Assembly: GCA_025558095.1 (NCBI GenBank)
Contig: JAIVFI010000045.1
Span: 62,001-126,000 of the forward strand
Origin: Hyaloraphidium curvatum
Taxonomy: Eukaryota > Monoblepharomycota > Hyaloraphidiomycetes > Hyaloraphidiales > Hyaloraphidiaceae
Reading direction: 5' to 3'
Length of the DNA stretch: 64,000 bases
The number at the start of each line of letters is the position of its first letter. The stretch's first letter is position 1. Below, in pieces: positions 9,370 to 17,748 of this stretch. The notes beneath the pieces are model-generated. The model saw nothing but the letters and a program-made list of their open reading frames with translations, made no database searches and was not told the origin of the DNA. The position numbers were made by a program, and so were the translations under genes.

Positions 9370-9555
9370 GTTCGGACGTTCGGGGCGGATGGCGATGCAA
9401 TCGATGTCATAAGCAATGGATTCGGTGGTGACCTCGAGAGACAGGGTATTCTACACAGCCCGCCGCCCAGAGTTCAGAGCACCAGCGCCCCAGCGCCGCG
9501 ACCGCCATCGCGAGCACCGCCGCCTCCCGTACCTCCCTCCCCCGTGCGCCCGACG
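9370..9555 (-). repeat. inverted partial copy of the 13.56-13.77 kb segment
   Basis: Read on the plus strand, this matches the reverse complement of 13557-13770. Shared blocks include CTCGAGAGACAGGGTATTC, CAGAGCACCAGCGC and CGCCCGACGGCC, plus the spacing between them. The copied stretch covers the last 30 or so codons and 3' flank of the chitin deacetylase gene. No other part of that gene is present here, so this is a fragment, not a paralogue. Confidence 0.7.
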
Positions 9556-9720
9556 GCCTGCCCGTGCCCGTGCTCGCGATCGCCACCTGCGTCGAGGAGG
9601 AGCGCGAGGAAGTCGAGGAGGGCCTCCAAGCGCGGGAAAGGTTCCCCGCCTCGATCTGCTTCCGAGCACGCCTTCTGGGCCTCGGTCTGCGGCGGCCCCG
9701 ACGATGCGCGGGGCCGGTTC
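9556..9720 (+). pseudogene. fragment of an F-box protein C-terminus
   Basis: Split over two frames this stretch encodes AGKVPRLDL and, after a deletion, SEHAFWASVCGGPDDARGR. The minus-strand F-box gene at 15.2-16.3 kb has AGKVLRLDL then SEHAFWASVCGAPGDAWGR. Upstream, the residues LAIATCVEEEREEVEEGLQA correspond loosely to VVCATRGTLDPEAMPALRAA of that gene. A deletion between the two blocks moves the frame, so this is a broken 3' fragment. Confidence 0.55.
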
Positions 9721-10966
9721 GGCGGACGGCCGGGTGTTTACCTGCAGGTTCGTTCACCCCTCGGCAAACGGGGATGCGGTGGGAGGCTGGAGAGGGGGTA
9801 CGACCGGGGGATGGGGATGGAGATCGACGGCGCGTCCGAGGCGTCGACGCCGAGCATGAGGACGGACGAGTGGGATGGTGAGGAGGAGTGGGGGGAGGAG
9901 GACCGAGGAGGATGGGGCTGCGGAACGTGAAGATGACGAGGAACCTGCTGGGACTCAAGAAGTCGGGGAAGAAGAGGCGGATGCGGAGGGTTGCGGTGGC
10001 GAGGACGGCGAAGGAAACTAGAGGAGCTTGGAGCATCGGATGGAGCGGAGACGGCGGGGTTGGAAGAAGCTCGAATGGGGCGGACGGGTTTCCCTCCTTG
10101 ATCCAGTACTGGCCTCGCTAGCGAGTGCGACCGCGGCGGGCACGATCCACCTCCGCCGCTTCCCTCCATCCGTCCCGCCCTGCTCCCCGCAGGCTCGGTC
10201 CCGGCCGCGCGTCCCGAGCTCCGCCCGCATCTCTTGCGCACGCCACCGCCGCCCATCCTTCCCCGGGACGCAGCACCGCCCTCGACCCCGCCCGCCCGCG
10301 TCCCCGTCATCCGCCCCCGCCGATGCGGTCCCTATCGGCCCGTGCGGCCGCGGACCGCACCGGCACAGCCCTGCGCTCCTCCCCGGCGGTGTTCCGCGAC
10401 GAAACCCGCCCGGCCAGGGAACTGCGATCCGCGGGATAATCCCGGCAGAAGGGGCGCCGCAGGTGCCGGGAAGCGGCGGCCGGACGCGGTCGGGCGGGGC
10501 CGGGTGGGGTTGGTCATTCGGCGTCTGGGGGGGGAGGCCGGGTGCGGTCTGGACCGCCGATGACGGTCCCTTGGCCGCGGGGGACCGGACGTTGGGGGGA
10601 TGGGGAGGCGGCGGGGGGGCCGCGGACGGGGCGGACTGCGGCGGAGTAAGGCCGACGGATGTTGTTGAGGGTGGATTCCGCGCGAGGAGCTCGGGGAAGA
10701 CGGCGGGCGGGGTCGATGGGATTCTTCGACGTAGGTGCGGGCCGTCATCCGGCCACGTCGTCCGGGGACCGAAAGGGGCGCGGAGGGCGAAAGCTGCCCG
10801 GCGGACCGGCGGTCTAACCTCACCAGGATTATTGCGGCGCGATCCCGGTGCTCCGGTGTCCGGCAGCCGCGATTGGCCGGTGTCGGGGTTGGCCGGCGGG
10901 CGGAGGCCTGGTTTTTTTTCGGACCGAACCGAAAACTGCTGACGTTCCCGCGCGGGCATTTGCGCG
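9721..10966 (+). other. long GC-rich stretch, no supported gene
   Basis: Long frames exist on both strands but consist of low-complexity Arg/Pro/Gly runs typical of chance frames in GC-rich DNA. Around 9810-10020 two plus-strand frames in succession give acidic peptides (MEIDGASEASTPSMRTDEWD and, one frame on, QEVGEEEADAEG before a stop); they may be the remains of a coding exon, but no splice pair of usual length joins them. Confidence 0.4.
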
Positions 10967-11752
10967 ATGGGCGCGCCGGCGCACCTGCCGGCATTGTTTG
11001 GCCTGGCGCACATGCCGCGGCCGCCGCCGCCGCCGCGGTGGCCGCTCCCCCGCGGGCCGCCGCGCTCGTCGACCGCCGACTCGGCCGCCACCGCGGTGGC
11101 ATACGCGTGCGCGCACTCGGCCGCGGGAGAGGGCGCGTGCTTCGCTTGCTTGGCGGAGCAGGCGGCACAGGGGGAGGGCGCGCGGGACGCCCCCCCCGCA
11201 AAGGGCGGCCCCGCCCCGACGGACGCCCCGCACTACGCCGACCTCATCCCCGTGATCCCCGTCTCGCTCGCCGCGCAGGCGTCGGCATCCAACTCGTCCT
11301 TCGGCTCGGCGTCGACGAGCAAGACCGTGCGCTTCGTCGAGGAGGTCACGGTGTGCTGGACCTGGTCCAAGGACGAGTACCGCGCGCGCTCGTCGTCGGC
11401 GCCCGACGTGGAGGGCGAGGACTGGTCCGACGACGAGACGGACCTCGGGGTGCCGCACCCGCCGACCTCCCCGCTGGTGGGCGCCGCCCCCGCGCCCGGC
11501 GCGCAGGCGAAACCGCAAGCGGACCCGTGGGCGCCGCCGCCGACCGCGCTGCACGACCCGCCTCCGAGCCCGGAGCCGCCCGACCCGCTGCAGACCCACG
11601 AGAGGGTGCTTTCCTGGGGGTCGGAGCAGTACTCGGACGCAGGCGCGCCGCCGTCCCCCCTGCGGAGCCCCTCGGCAGAGGCGATGGTGGCCAGGCTGTC
11701 GCGGCTGATGAACGCCGCGGACGAGGCGCTGGCGAAAATCGGGGCGGATTGA
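10967..11752 (+). CDS. hypothetical protein with PP1-type KTVRF motif
   Basis: Single exon of 261 aa; an inner ATG at 11009 is an alternative start. The N-terminal 90 residues are Pro/Ala-rich with a CFACLAEQA segment. The middle has KTVRFVEEVTVCWTWSKDEY, which combines an RVxF-like protein phosphatase 1 docking motif (KTVRF) with the aromatic stretch seen after it in several fungal proteins of unknown role. An acidic region (DWSDDETDLG) and a Pro-rich, Ser-rich tail follow, ending in a short helix (MVARLSRLMNAADEALAKIG). It is probably a mostly disordered phosphatase-binding or phosphorylated regulator; this is inferred from motifs only. Confidence 0.6.
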   Translation: MGAPAHLPALFGLAHMPRPPPPPRWPLPRGPPRSSTADSAATAVAYACAHSAAGEGACFACLAEQAAQGEGARDAPPAKGGPAPTDAPHYADLIPVIPVSLAAQASASNSSFGSASTSKTVRFVEEVTVCWTWSKDEYRARSSSAPDVEGEDWSDDETDLGVPHPPTSPLVGAAPAPGAQAKPQADPWAPPPTALHDPPPSPEPPDPLQTHERVLSWGSEQYSDAGAPPSPLRSPSAEAMVARLSRLMNAADEALAKIGAD

Positions 11753-12214
11753 TTGGGGCGATGTTTTGGATAGGACTGCCCGGATGCTTGGAGGAGGTAT
11801 TGGGGACTGGGGCACGGAAGGGGACTGGGATGCGGCGGATACCCTAATTGCCGCACGGATTCGCGGACGTAGAAGGAGTCTTCGCGATGTAGATGCGGGG
11901 ACGGAACGTCTTTGTCGGGACCAGTGCAAGGGGATGAGGGCGTCCGCAGCGCACTTTTCGGTCCCGTGCGGCGCCGGAGGCCCGTCTCGATGCGCGGATC
12001 CCGCGATCCGGTCCCGAAGAGTGCAGGCAGAGTGCTTTGGACGGGTGATTGAGCGGGATGCGCGCGGGGGACCCTGCTGCCGGATATGGTTTATTGGGGC
12101 TGCGCCGACGCTTCCGTTGCTCTCTCTCCGGCAACCCATCGCGCGCTCTTTCACCGCGATCCGCCCTTCCGTCCCCTCCGCGCCCCGGCGGATCGCGCCT
12201 TCCGCGCCGCCAGC
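11753..12214 (+). other. intergenic, promoter side of chitin deacetylase
   Basis: About 460 bp with no protein-like frame. A somewhat A/T-richer patch with TTTATTGG lies near 12090, about 125 bp before the deacetylase ATG. No clear regulatory site can be assigned. Confidence 0.4.
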
Positions 12215-13648
12215 ATGCCGCGGCCGGCGCATCGCGGCGCGGCCCTGCTCGCCCTCCTCCTCGCCGCCCTCCTCCCCTCCGCGCTCTCCACCGACCCATC
12301 GCTTCACCCTCCCCGCCTGCGCCTCCTCTCGCACCCGCACCGCCGCAGCCTGTTCAACCCCACCGCCCCCGAGGCCGTCCGCGCCCCCTGGACCGGCCCC
12401 GTGCGGGAGCTGCGGTACCGCGGGTACAACCTGCGGGTGCCGCAGACGCCGCCGAGGGATCCCAACACGACGCAGGGCGTCAGCTGCACGTGGCAGGGGT
12501 GCGACGACGATTACTACCTGTACGGGTGCTGGGACTACCCCAAGAAGGCGGTCGTGAGCTTCGACGACGGGCCGAGGTGGGTCGCCCCTTCGCCCGCTTC
12601 CGAGTTGGGGCGGGGCTGATGGGATGGCAGCCGCTGGACGGGGGAGCTGCTGGACGTGCTCAGGGACAACGGGATGAAGGCCGTGTTCTGCTACCTCGGC
12701 ATGCAGGTGGAAAAGTACCCCGAGATCGTCAAGCGGACCGCGGACGAGGGGCACGAGCTGTGCATCCACAGGTGGGCCGCCCTCCTCCCCGCAGGCCCGC
12801 GGACAACGCTGACCCGCGCCGGCGACAGCTGGAACCACGGCCAGATGACGGAAATGTCGGACGAGGCCGTCGTCGACCAGCTCGTGCAGACGCAGGAGGC
12901 CATCCGCAACGCCACGGGCGGCCGCACGGCCTTCTGGTTCCGCCCGCCCTTCGGTTCCCTCGACATCCGCGTGAAATGGATCGCGGAGCAGCTGGGGTTC
13001 AAGTTCCTGTTCTGGTACTCGGACACGGAGGACTGGCGCTGGGCCCTGGGCACCACCGAGGAGCAGGTCGCCGGCGCGCTGCGGACCTACTCGCGCGACC
13101 TCAGGCCGGAGAACCGCACCTCCCCGATCTTCCTCGCCCACGACATGCACCGCGGGTCCAACCTCGTCATGCCGCAGGTCAAGCGCCTCGCGGCCGAGTC
13201 GGGTTATGAGCTGGTGTCGGCGCGGGAATGCACCAAGCTCTCCCCGGCCTTCTGGAACTGGCAGCCGCCCGTGTGGCAGCCCGCCACGGGGACGCACGGG
13301 AACTACTCGCTGTTCGAGGGGCGGTACGACGGCGTGGGCGGCCACCCGAACCAGACGGGGGTGCTGGCGAGCGAGTGGGTGCCCAAGGTGTTCCCGCAGT
13401 TCGCTTCCATGTTCCAGGACTCGCCCGTGACCTCCACGGCGGCGTCGACGGCCAGCAGGACGGGGACGCTGGTGGTGCTGTCGACCGCGGCGCCGGCGGC
13501 GACGACGCGGGTGGAGGCGGTGCCGACGCAGGCGGTGGTGGTGAGCACCAGCACGAGCAGGCCGTCGGGTGCGGGCGGGAGGGAGCGGGGGACGGCGGGG
13601 TTGGTGTTGGCGGCGGCGGGCGCTGCGTTGGGAGCGCTGGTGCTCTGA
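12215..13648 (+). CDS. chitin/polysaccharide deacetylase, secreted, GPI-anchored
   Basis: Three exons, 12215-12576, 12631-12771, 12829-13648, encode 440 aa. Both introns interrupt NodB active-site motifs and splicing restores them: VVSFDDGPS (motif 1) and HELCIHSWNHGQMT (motif 2, metal-binding His pair). Motif 3 is FWFRPPFGSLD, motif 4 EDWRW and motif 5 PIFLAHDMHRG. These are the catalytic Asp, metal ligands and substrate-groove residues of carbohydrate esterase family 4, which removes N-acetyl groups from chitin. A signal peptide (ALLALLLAALLPSALS) opens the protein. After the catalytic domain comes a Ser/Thr/Ala/Val-rich stalk and a hydrophobic end (GLVLAAAGAALGALVL) typical of a GPI signal. 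Expected site of action: cell wall. Its 3' end is copied at 9.4 kb. Confidence 0.95.
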
Positions 13649-13770
13649 GCGGAGGGCGGTGGAACGGGCGCGTAGAATACCCTGTCTCTCGAGATCACCT
13701 CTACATCCATTGTTTACTGCAACGCATCGGAGAGCCAAGTCATCCAACTCCCCAAACGTCCATGGGAAGC
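13557..13770 (+). repeat. source or partner of the 9.4 kb inverted copy
   Basis: Covers the last codons of the deacetylase, its stop and about 120 bp of flank. The reverse complement recurs at 9370-9555 with substitutions and small gaps. Confidence 0.65.
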
Positions 13771-13905
13771 AAGGAAACAAACGCACATCCGTCTGCATCC
13801 GGATCGGCCGCTGCCAAGTGAAGCAGGCTACTGGAACAGGTCCGCATCGATCTGGAGCTTCCCGGGGATGACCCGCAGCCTCTCGCGGATCTCGCCCCGC
13901 ATGGC

Positions 13906-15206
13906 CTAATCCAGCTGCGCGACCTCGCGGCTCCAGTACTCGTGCAGTGCGCGATCCGCCGGGGCGCGAGGGCCGCCTCAAAGTCCGCCGGCATCTCGAT
14001 GCTTTGTCCGGGAGCGGCGTTCTGTGGGCATTTGCGCACGTGCCTGTGGGCGTCGTGGCCGCAGTACGCCCCGCACCAGAAGCAGATGGCGGCTTTGCAG
14101 CTTGAACACTTCAGAGCCGCGCACCCGCCGTCCGCGATGTGGTATGCCAAACGGCATTTGGGGCACGTGAGTGTAAGGATCTCCTCGGCAATGCACCCCG
14201 CGTGGAAGGAAGCGACCTTTCCCTCGGCAAGGATCCGGCGCTCCCGTTCGAGCTCTGCTTGGTACGCGCGACGCTGCTCAGCGATGATTCGGCTCTCGAC
14301 CTTCAGCTTCATCGCCGCCATGTAGGCCTTGAAGCACTCCTCGGAGACGATACCCGCGAGCTCCTTGAGCGAAAACGGCGGGGCCAAGCACTGCGGTTTG
14401 TAGCAGCGCAGCAGGTGCCCGTCCTCCTCCAGGCGTGCTCTCTCTTCTGGTTCTGCGAGAACCTTGAGATTCCTCTCGGTGCAGTCCCTGCAGGCGAAGT
14501 GGCCCTTGGCACACACAAGCCCGTGCTTGATGCGCGCACGTTCTAAGCATATCTCACAAGTCTCGAGCATCTCCTTCTGGATCCGATCCCACTCGGCCTG
14601 GGGGTCGCGGCTACGAGGGAGCAGGATCCTCGCGGCCTCCAGCTCGCGGCGGGCCTCCGAAGCGGCGAACTCGTTCCGGAAGTGGTGCGAGGCGATCGCG
14701 GCGTCCAGTGCGGCAAGGAACTGCAGCACGCGCTCGGTGTCTTCCTCGTGCATGAGCAGGGCGGAGCGGGCTGCTCGCAGCTGCCAGGTGAGGGGTCTCG
14801 TGGCGCCGTCGGCACCGCGGGTGTCAAGGCCGAGGAAGAACTCGCGCGCGGCGCGCACGGGCTCAGCCAGCGCCACAGAATCCGTTGGCCGCCGACGGTG
14901 CACCAACTTGGCAATCTCGGGCAGGCGCTTCGACCAGAACGAGGTCATGGCGCTGGTGACGCTCGTCGGCGCCCATGGCGGCCGCTGCGAGCCGACAAAA
15001 ATGCACGCTTCCAGCATCGCGCCGTGTACCGGTACGCCGTAAAGAGCCACGCATCCGTCGGCCACCGCCCTTGCCCCCGGGCGCCCGACGCCCGTGACGC
15101 CGCACCAGTCCGAACCCGGGAACTCGTCTGTAGGCCGCCCATCCAGGAGCAGGATGCCCGCGTTGAGGGCAGCGAGCCCGGCGACGAGCCGACCTGCCCC
15201 ACGCAT
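13906..15206 (-). CDS. RING/IBR-like zinc protein, frame disturbed at 3' end
   Basis: An ATG at 15206 opens a frame with LVAGLAALNAGILLLDGRPTD, then helical segments and a first zinc unit beginning CEICLERARIKHG with GHFACRDCTERN. A long helix (residues about 305-345) follows, then LTCPKCRLAYHIADGGCAAL and CSSCKAAICFWCGAYCGHDA ending HRHVRKC. The last pattern is the IBR/RING-like domain of the CPxC...GCxALxC...CFWC...DAHxHVxxC kind found in putative E3 ubiquitin ligases. Near 13950 the frame breaks: the ORF frame runs on to 13740, while the frame one over gives ADRALHEYWSREVAQLD and stops at 13906. No intron of proper phase repairs this, so a frameshift or an assembly error is likely. The upstream F-box frame overlaps the start, so a single fused gene is possible. 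Confidence 0.55.
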
Positions 15207-16298
15207 CGCCGGGGGCGCCGCAAACGGAGGCCCAGAAGGCGTGCTCGGAAGCGGGGAAGGAGGAGGGGATAGAGAGGTCAAGGCGGAGCACCTTCCCCGC
15301 GCTTAGTGCGGCACGGAGTGCCGGCATCGCCTCCGGATCCAGGGTTCCGCGCGTGGCGCATACGACGAGCCTCGGGAGAGGGTGCGGGAGGTCCGCGATG
15401 CGCGCGAGGAACCGGCTCGGCACCCCGCGGATGTGCACGGCTTTCGGCGGGGTCGGAAGGATGCCGATCGCGGGAAGCAGACCGGTGCCATCGTCATCCG
15501 AGGGGAGCGCGAGGAGCTTGTCGAGGGCGAGTTTGTGCAGCGGGATGCCGGCTTCGTCCAGCTGGCCGAACACCACAGGGTCCGCGCGCAGCGTGCGCAG
15601 GACGCGGAGCGCGGGTTTCCAGGCCAGGGGATCCTCGACCCTGCCGATGTCGTCCAGTAGGTGCAGCTCGGCGATCCCAGGCGCCCAGGTGCGGATGTTG
15701 GCCAGGACCAGCTCGGGCTTGTTGATGCAAAGGTGGACCAGAAAGACAGCCTGCCCACGGTGTGGATCCTGATTATCCAGGGGCGCCGCGGCAGGGGACC
15801 GCAGAACTCCAGCGCTTCCGCGGCGGAAGTCTGCAGGTCGAGGTCCAGCTCGACCAGACTCGGGTGGGAACCGGCCAGAGCGTTGGCCAGCGCAGGGAGC
15901 TGTGCCCGGCTCTTGGCCGCGGTCTTGAGGCTCCGCAGCTGCGAGCATTTTGACAGCAACCGCGAGAGCTGAGCGGAAGGGACGCCGGCGTAGCCCCTGA
16001 ACTCCTGCATGCCCGTGTCGATGGAACGGACGTGCCGGAACTTGTCCGTCCGCAGGCCGTCCTTCAGGAACGCCGCCAGCATCTCCTTGCCACCGCGCGG
16101 GTCGCGGGCAAAGCGCAGGTCGAGGTGGCGCAGGAGGACCGGCAGGCCGGCGCGGTAGTGCACCTTGGAAAGGAGGATGAACTTGAGGAGCTGCCGCTTC
16201 CGTCGGAGAAGAAACTCGGCCACCCGGGCAAGCACGGCCGGCGGCAGCGCGGGGGCTGTCACGGCCGTGACGGTCGCGTCCTTCTGAGCCCTCGGCAT
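15190..16298 (-). CDS. F-box/LRR-like protein, exon join unresolved
   Basis: ATG at 16298. The N-terminus ALPPAVLARVAEFLLRRKRQLLKFILLSKVHYRAGLPVLLRHLDL is F-box-like with the familiar fungal RAGLPVLLRHLDL continuation, as in F-box genes at 52.7 kb. Leucine-rich segments follow (LSRLLSKCSQLRSLKTA, HPSLVELDLDLQ). Around 15,770 the coding signal moves to another frame (ELVLANIRTWAPGIAELHLLDD, then PLHKLALDKLLALPSDDDG). A candidate intron there (GTGGGC...AACAAG) would be only 42 nt; an 86-nt alternative has a poor donor. The C-terminal part AGKVLRLDLSIPSSFP and SEHAFWASVCG is clear, but no stop is met in this frame before the next gene. F-box proteins are substrate adaptors of SCF ubiquitin ligases. 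Its end is copied at 9.6 kb. Confidence 0.6.
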
Positions 16299-16647
16299 TG
16301 CGGAAAGATGAGCGAGAAGGCCTTCGATTCGGGAAGAAAATGCTGATGATCCGGGACGGTTGTACCCGCACGCGCCGCGCCCGGCATGGCGGGTCGTCCT
16401 CGGCCGACGCAAATCTCGGGCGGCGGAGGACGCGTCTGTTCACCGATTCTCGCACCGTCTGTACAGTGTCTTTCAAGGACGAACGTTTCTGCTCAGAGCA
16501 CACGTGGACTTGATTCAACTTCGTCCTTCCGACCGCTTTGTCACCCAGACCCCGAAGGTCTCCGCATCGCCACAACAAGCCCGATACTCGGGCAGAAGAC
16601 CCAATCTCCTCTATCTTGAAGTCCATTTCGACCGTCACTGCCTGTCG
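16299..16647 (+). promoter_or_regulatory. bidirectional promoter region
   Basis: About 350 bp between the start codons of the F-box gene (minus) and the 2-hydroxyacid dehydrogenase (plus). It is visibly less GC-rich than the genes. No specific operator recognised. Confidence 0.4.
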
Positions 16648-17679
16648 ATGGCGGCGCGACGCGTCGTGCGCTTCGGCCTCCCCGGGCTGGACCGCGCGTT
16701 CGCCGACATCCTCTCCTCCGCCGGCGTGCACCTCGACACCATTCCGCTGGACACGCCGGAAGACGTCGCCTTTGAAACCCTCTCGAAAGCGGACGTGTAC
16801 CAGATTTCCTCCGCCAAGGACGAGCTGGGCGCACGGTTCGCCGCCGGCCCGGGCCTCCTCGTGCGGTGCCCGAGCCTGCAGATGGTCTCGACCAACGGCG
16901 CCGGCTTCGACACGGTCGACGTGGCAGCATGCACCGCCGCCGGCGTTCTTGTCGCGAACCAATCGGGCGCCAACGCCGCCGCCGTCGCCGAGCACACGAT
17001 CGGGTTCCTTTTGACGCTGGTCAAGAGGATCGGCGAGAGCGACCGCCGCCTACGTGCTCCCCAGCGTGGGTTTGTGAGGGAGGACCTCATGGGCCGCGAA
17101 GTCGGCGGCCGCACGATTGGCCTGGTCGGCATCGGCCACGTCGGCACCAAGGTCGCCGCGCTGTCCCGCGCCCTGGGCATGCGCGTGCTCGCCACCGACC
17201 CGCTCCTCGCGCCCGAGGAGATCGTCCGCCGCGGTGCGGACCCCGTCGGCTTCGAAGACCTGCTCGCCCGCTCGGACGTGGTTTCGCTGCACTGCCCCCG
17301 CGACGCCTCCACCGCGGGTCTCTTCTCCGCCTCCGCCTTCTCCCGCATGAAACCCGGCTCGCTGTTCCTCACCACCGCCCGCGGCGGCATCCACTCCGAG
17401 GCCGCGCTGTACGACGCCCTCGCGTCGGGGCACCTCGCCGGCGCGGGCGTGGACGTGTGGGACAAGGAACCGCCGCCGGCGGACCACCCGCTGCTGTCGC
17501 TGCCCAACGTGGTCGCCACCTTCCACACCGCGGGGGTCACGTTCGAGGCGAGGAAGGCAATGGCGGAGTGGGCGGCGGAGCAGATCGTTGGGCTGTTCAA
17601 GGGAGAGGTGCCGCCACGCCTTGTGAATCCCGAGGCGTTGCCGGCATGGAAGGAGAGGTTCGGAGGAAGGGCCGTGTGA
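16648..17679 (+). CDS. D-2-hydroxyacid dehydrogenase (NAD(P)-dependent)
   Basis: Single exon of 343 aa, the usual length. It catalyses reversible reduction of a 2-oxoacid to the D-2-hydroxyacid in the cytosol. The nucleotide site is GLVGIGHVGTKVA (GxGxxG) near residue 160, followed by an acidic residue after ATDPLL that may favour NAD. The catalytic triad is visible: Arg in LTTARGG, Glu in WDKEPPP and His in TFHTAG. The N-terminal part has MVSTNGAGFDTVDV and GANAAAVAEHTIG, the standard family signatures. Exact substrate (glyoxylate, hydroxypyruvate, phosphoglycerate) cannot be told. It runs convergent with the first Zn2Cys6 factor, with only about 70 bp between stops. Confidence 0.93.
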   Translation: MAARRVVRFGLPGLDRAFADILSSAGVHLDTIPLDTPEDVAFETLSKADVYQISSAKDELGARFAAGPGLLVRCPSLQMVSTNGAGFDTVDVAACTAAGVLVANQSGANAAAVAEHTIGFLLTLVKRIGESDRRLRAPQRGFVREDLMGREVGGRTIGLVGIGHVGTKVAALSRALGMRVLATDPLLAPEEIVRRGADPVGFEDLLARSDVVSLHCPRDASTAGLFSASAFSRMKPGSLFLTTARGGIHSEAALYDALASGHLAGAGVDVWDKEPPPADHPLLSLPNVVATFHTAGVTFEARKAMAEWAAEQIVGLFKGEVPPRLVNPEALPAWKERFGGRAV

Positions 17680-17748
17680 CAAATCGATGCTGTTGGGCCA
17701 GATCATGTATTGGCTTTCCATAACCAGAACACTCCGACCCCTCCCCCC

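Noticed and set aside
10028-10942. 304-codon plus-strand frame
   Set aside because: Composition is that of chance frames in GC-rich DNA, without motifs; the opposite strand has equally long frames over the same bases.
10829-13981. 1050-codon open frame on the minus strand
   Set aside because: It is antisense to the chitin deacetylase and the PP1-motif gene, both clearly supported, and its translation is Arg/Pro/Gly-rich low complexity.
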